Origin: an uncultured Prolixibacteraceae bacterium
GTDB lineage: Bacteria; Bacteroidota; Bacteroidia; Bacteroidales; Prolixibacteraceae
Direction: 5' to 3'
Length of the DNA: 32,409 nucleotides
NCBI GenBank assembly: GCA_903834475.1
Contig: CAILJH010000214.1
Coordinates: 1-32,409 of the forward strand
Positions 31,474-32,409 of this stretch are shown piece by piece. The notes under the pieces were generated by a model. It was not told the origin of the DNA. It did no database searches and saw only the letters and a program-made list of their open reading frames with translations. The translations under genes were made by a program, and so were the position numbers. The first letter of the stretch is position 1, and each line of letters starts with the position of its first letter.

Positions 31474-31674
31474 TTACTGGTTCATATCCTTTAAAATCTT
31501 CTCGACTTCGGCTTCGGTTTTGTGCAGCTTATCCTTGCAGATGGTAATCAGTACCGAAACCCGGCTAACCTGTTCCGACAGTTCATCCACATCCAGTTCC
31601 TCGTTTTCAATTTTTTCCAGAATCTCTTCAATTTCTGTAATTGCATCCTTGTACGTTGCTTTTTTCGTTGCCAT
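31474..31674 (-). CDS. xseB: Exodeoxyribonuclease VII small subunit
   Basis: A 66-residue all-helical subunit of exonuclease VII, which degrades single-stranded DNA and acts in mismatch repair. The family pattern is clear: TYKDAITEIEEILEKIENEELDVDELSEQVSRVSVLI, then CKDKLHKTEAEVEKIL. Length is typical. It lies downstream of xseA on the same strand, with a 105-nt gap holding two inverted copies of a GC-rich repeat that could form a strong hairpin between the two subunit genes. It faces the oxidoreductase gene across 3 nt. Confidence 0.95.
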   Translation of the reverse strand: MATKKATYKDAITEIEEILEKIENEELDVDELSEQVSRVSVLITICKDKLHKTEAEVEKILKDMNQ

Positions 31675-31688
31675 TGATAATTTTTTAT

Positions 31689-31720
31689 AGCCTCCCCCAC
31701 CCCCTTCACAAGAGGGTGAG
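31689..31720. repeat. GC-rich palindromic repeat, copy 3 (inverted orientation)
   Basis: The plus strand reads AGCCTCCCCCACCCCC then TTCACAAGAGGGTGAG, the reverse orientation of the copies at 944–972 and 2626–2656. With the copy at 31797–31832 it can form a long imperfect hairpin between xseA and xseB. Confidence 0.65.
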
Positions 31721-31779
31721 AAAGAATCGCCAGTTATAATATCCTTGTTTTTTGTTCGAAATTTTTTATTGAATTTTTT

Positions 31780-32409
31780 TTAAGAATCCGTTTTTAAGCC
31801 CCCTCTTGAGGAGGGGGTTTGGGGGAGGCTTTTCCCCTCCACTTTGCTTTCAACCGTTCCGTCGCTCAGCCTTGTTTCCAGCTGTTCTCCCACTTTGACC
31901 TGTTTGATCGACTTCACAATTTTTCCGTTGATCATCGTCAGTGAATATCCCCGTTTCAGTATATTCTGCGGATCAACCAGACGAAGTTTTTCCTGAAAGG
32001 AAATCAGGGCTTTCTTCTCATTCCGGATTTGATCAGTCGACTGAATTTTAATCAGATGCTGAAACTGGTTCAAAAGGTTTTTGTTCTTCAAAACCTGTGC
32101 ACGGAAAATGAAGTTCAGTTTGTTTCCTGAAAAGTCGAGCAGATGCTTTTGATGTGTAACAAAGCGATTGGTCAGACTTTTTACTTCCGTAGAATACTTT
32201 TTAATCTCCGATTTTTGATCTTTCAGGAAAACTGAAGATCGGTTTGCCAGTTGAATACGCGCAATTTTCAAGCGGTTTTGCTGATCAACAATCAGTTGGT
32301 TAACCAATTGTTTCAGTAGGTCTGCCGCATCATTCAGCCGGTTTTTATTTTCTTCGAGCTGATCAGTAACCAGTTCCGAAAAATGCTTTTCGAGTTCTTT
32401 CAGTTCCTC
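31780..32409 (-). CDS. xseA: Exodeoxyribonuclease VII large subunit, C-terminal part (runs off the window)
   Basis: About 209 codons of the C-terminal half of XseA, in a frame open to the right edge; the N-terminal OB fold and catalytic core are outside the window. The visible part is the long coiled-coil stalk (alternating charged and leucine residues, ELKELEKHFSELV onward) and the conserved closing segment NILKRGYSLTMINGKIVKSIKQVKVGEQLETRLSDGTVES. The last residues, SLPQTPSSRGG and a short tail, are encoded by a GC-rich palindromic repeat and are not part of the family. A TTG at 32307 is not a real start. It forms the exonuclease with xseB downstream. Confidence 0.94.
   Translation of the reverse strand, partial: EELKELEKHFSELVTDQLEENKNRLNDAADLLKQLVNQLIVDQQNRLKIARIQLANRSSVFLKDQKSEIKKYSTEVKSLTNRFVTHQKHLLDFSGNKLNFIFRAQVLKNKNLLNQFQHLIKIQSTDQIRNEKKALISFQEKLRLVDPQNILKRGYSLTMINGKIVKSIKQVKVGEQLETRLSDGTVESKVEGKSLPQTPSSRGGLKTDS
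31797..31832. repeat. GC-rich palindromic repeat, copy 4 (inside the xseA 3' end)
   Basis: The plus strand reads GCCCCCTCTTGAGGAGGGGG then TTTGGGGGAGGCT. It is the clearest relative of the copy at 944–972, and like it encodes the C-terminal tail of a minus-strand gene. Confidence 0.75.

Noticed and set aside
31780-32307. Separate 175-residue protein starting at TTG 32307
   Set aside because: The frame stays open to the window edge with coiled-coil residues typical of XseA; it is the end of a longer gene.

Overview
The window looks like chromosomal DNA of a member of the Bacteroidota, probably class Bacteroidia and possibly near the Marinilabiliales/Prolixibacteraceae; the order is a guess. 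The evidence is the family content (DUF4831, START-like protein, DUF5522, GH140, an lptF–ribBA neighbourhood), Bacteroidota-type promoters (TTG about 20 nt before TAnnTTTG), and few Shine-Dalgarno sites. No phage, plasmid or insertion-sequence transposase genes are visible. Most genes are housekeeping.

Layout. 1–4100: a TPP riboswitch pointing out of the left edge, an Hsp20 chaperone, cytidine deaminase, a secreted GH73/LysM glucosaminidase, and an ECF sigma factor with a small two-helix membrane protein, divergent from another small membrane protein. 4160–5743: fmt and a stand-alone CBM48 protein. 11687–5837 (minus strand): a probable long operon of START-like protein, lptF, two glycosyltransferases, ribBA and a DUF5522 protein. 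11900–12640: a tRNA-Met gene followed by a degenerating tandem array of [GIY-YIG nuclease – tRNA – terminator] units. 12751–22003: a multi-PAS hybrid histidine kinase, pepD dipeptidase, an MFS transporter, a DUF4831 protein, a 320-bp repeat element and nnr. 22096–26069: a DUF4143 ATPase behind 32-bp tandem repeats, a POT peptide transporter and a class D (OXA-type) beta-lactamase. 26163–32409: acs, a GH140-like glycosidase, two NAD(P)-binding proteins, xseB and the 3' part of xseA.

The genes form several independent functions: envelope glycan building and export (lptF and the glycosyltransferases), metabolite salvage and repair (cdd, nnr, ribBA), and peptide or acetate use (POT transporter, pepD, acs). 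The most unusual part is the tRNA/GIY-YIG array. There the nuclease stop codon is formed by nucleotides 8–10 of a tRNA-like sequence, and a second truncated copy keeps the same reading frame up to the same junction. GC-rich palindromic repeats at gene ends also supply the C-terminal residues of two proteins and part of the tail of a third. Every functional call rests on reading sequence and translation by eye; no database search was possible.
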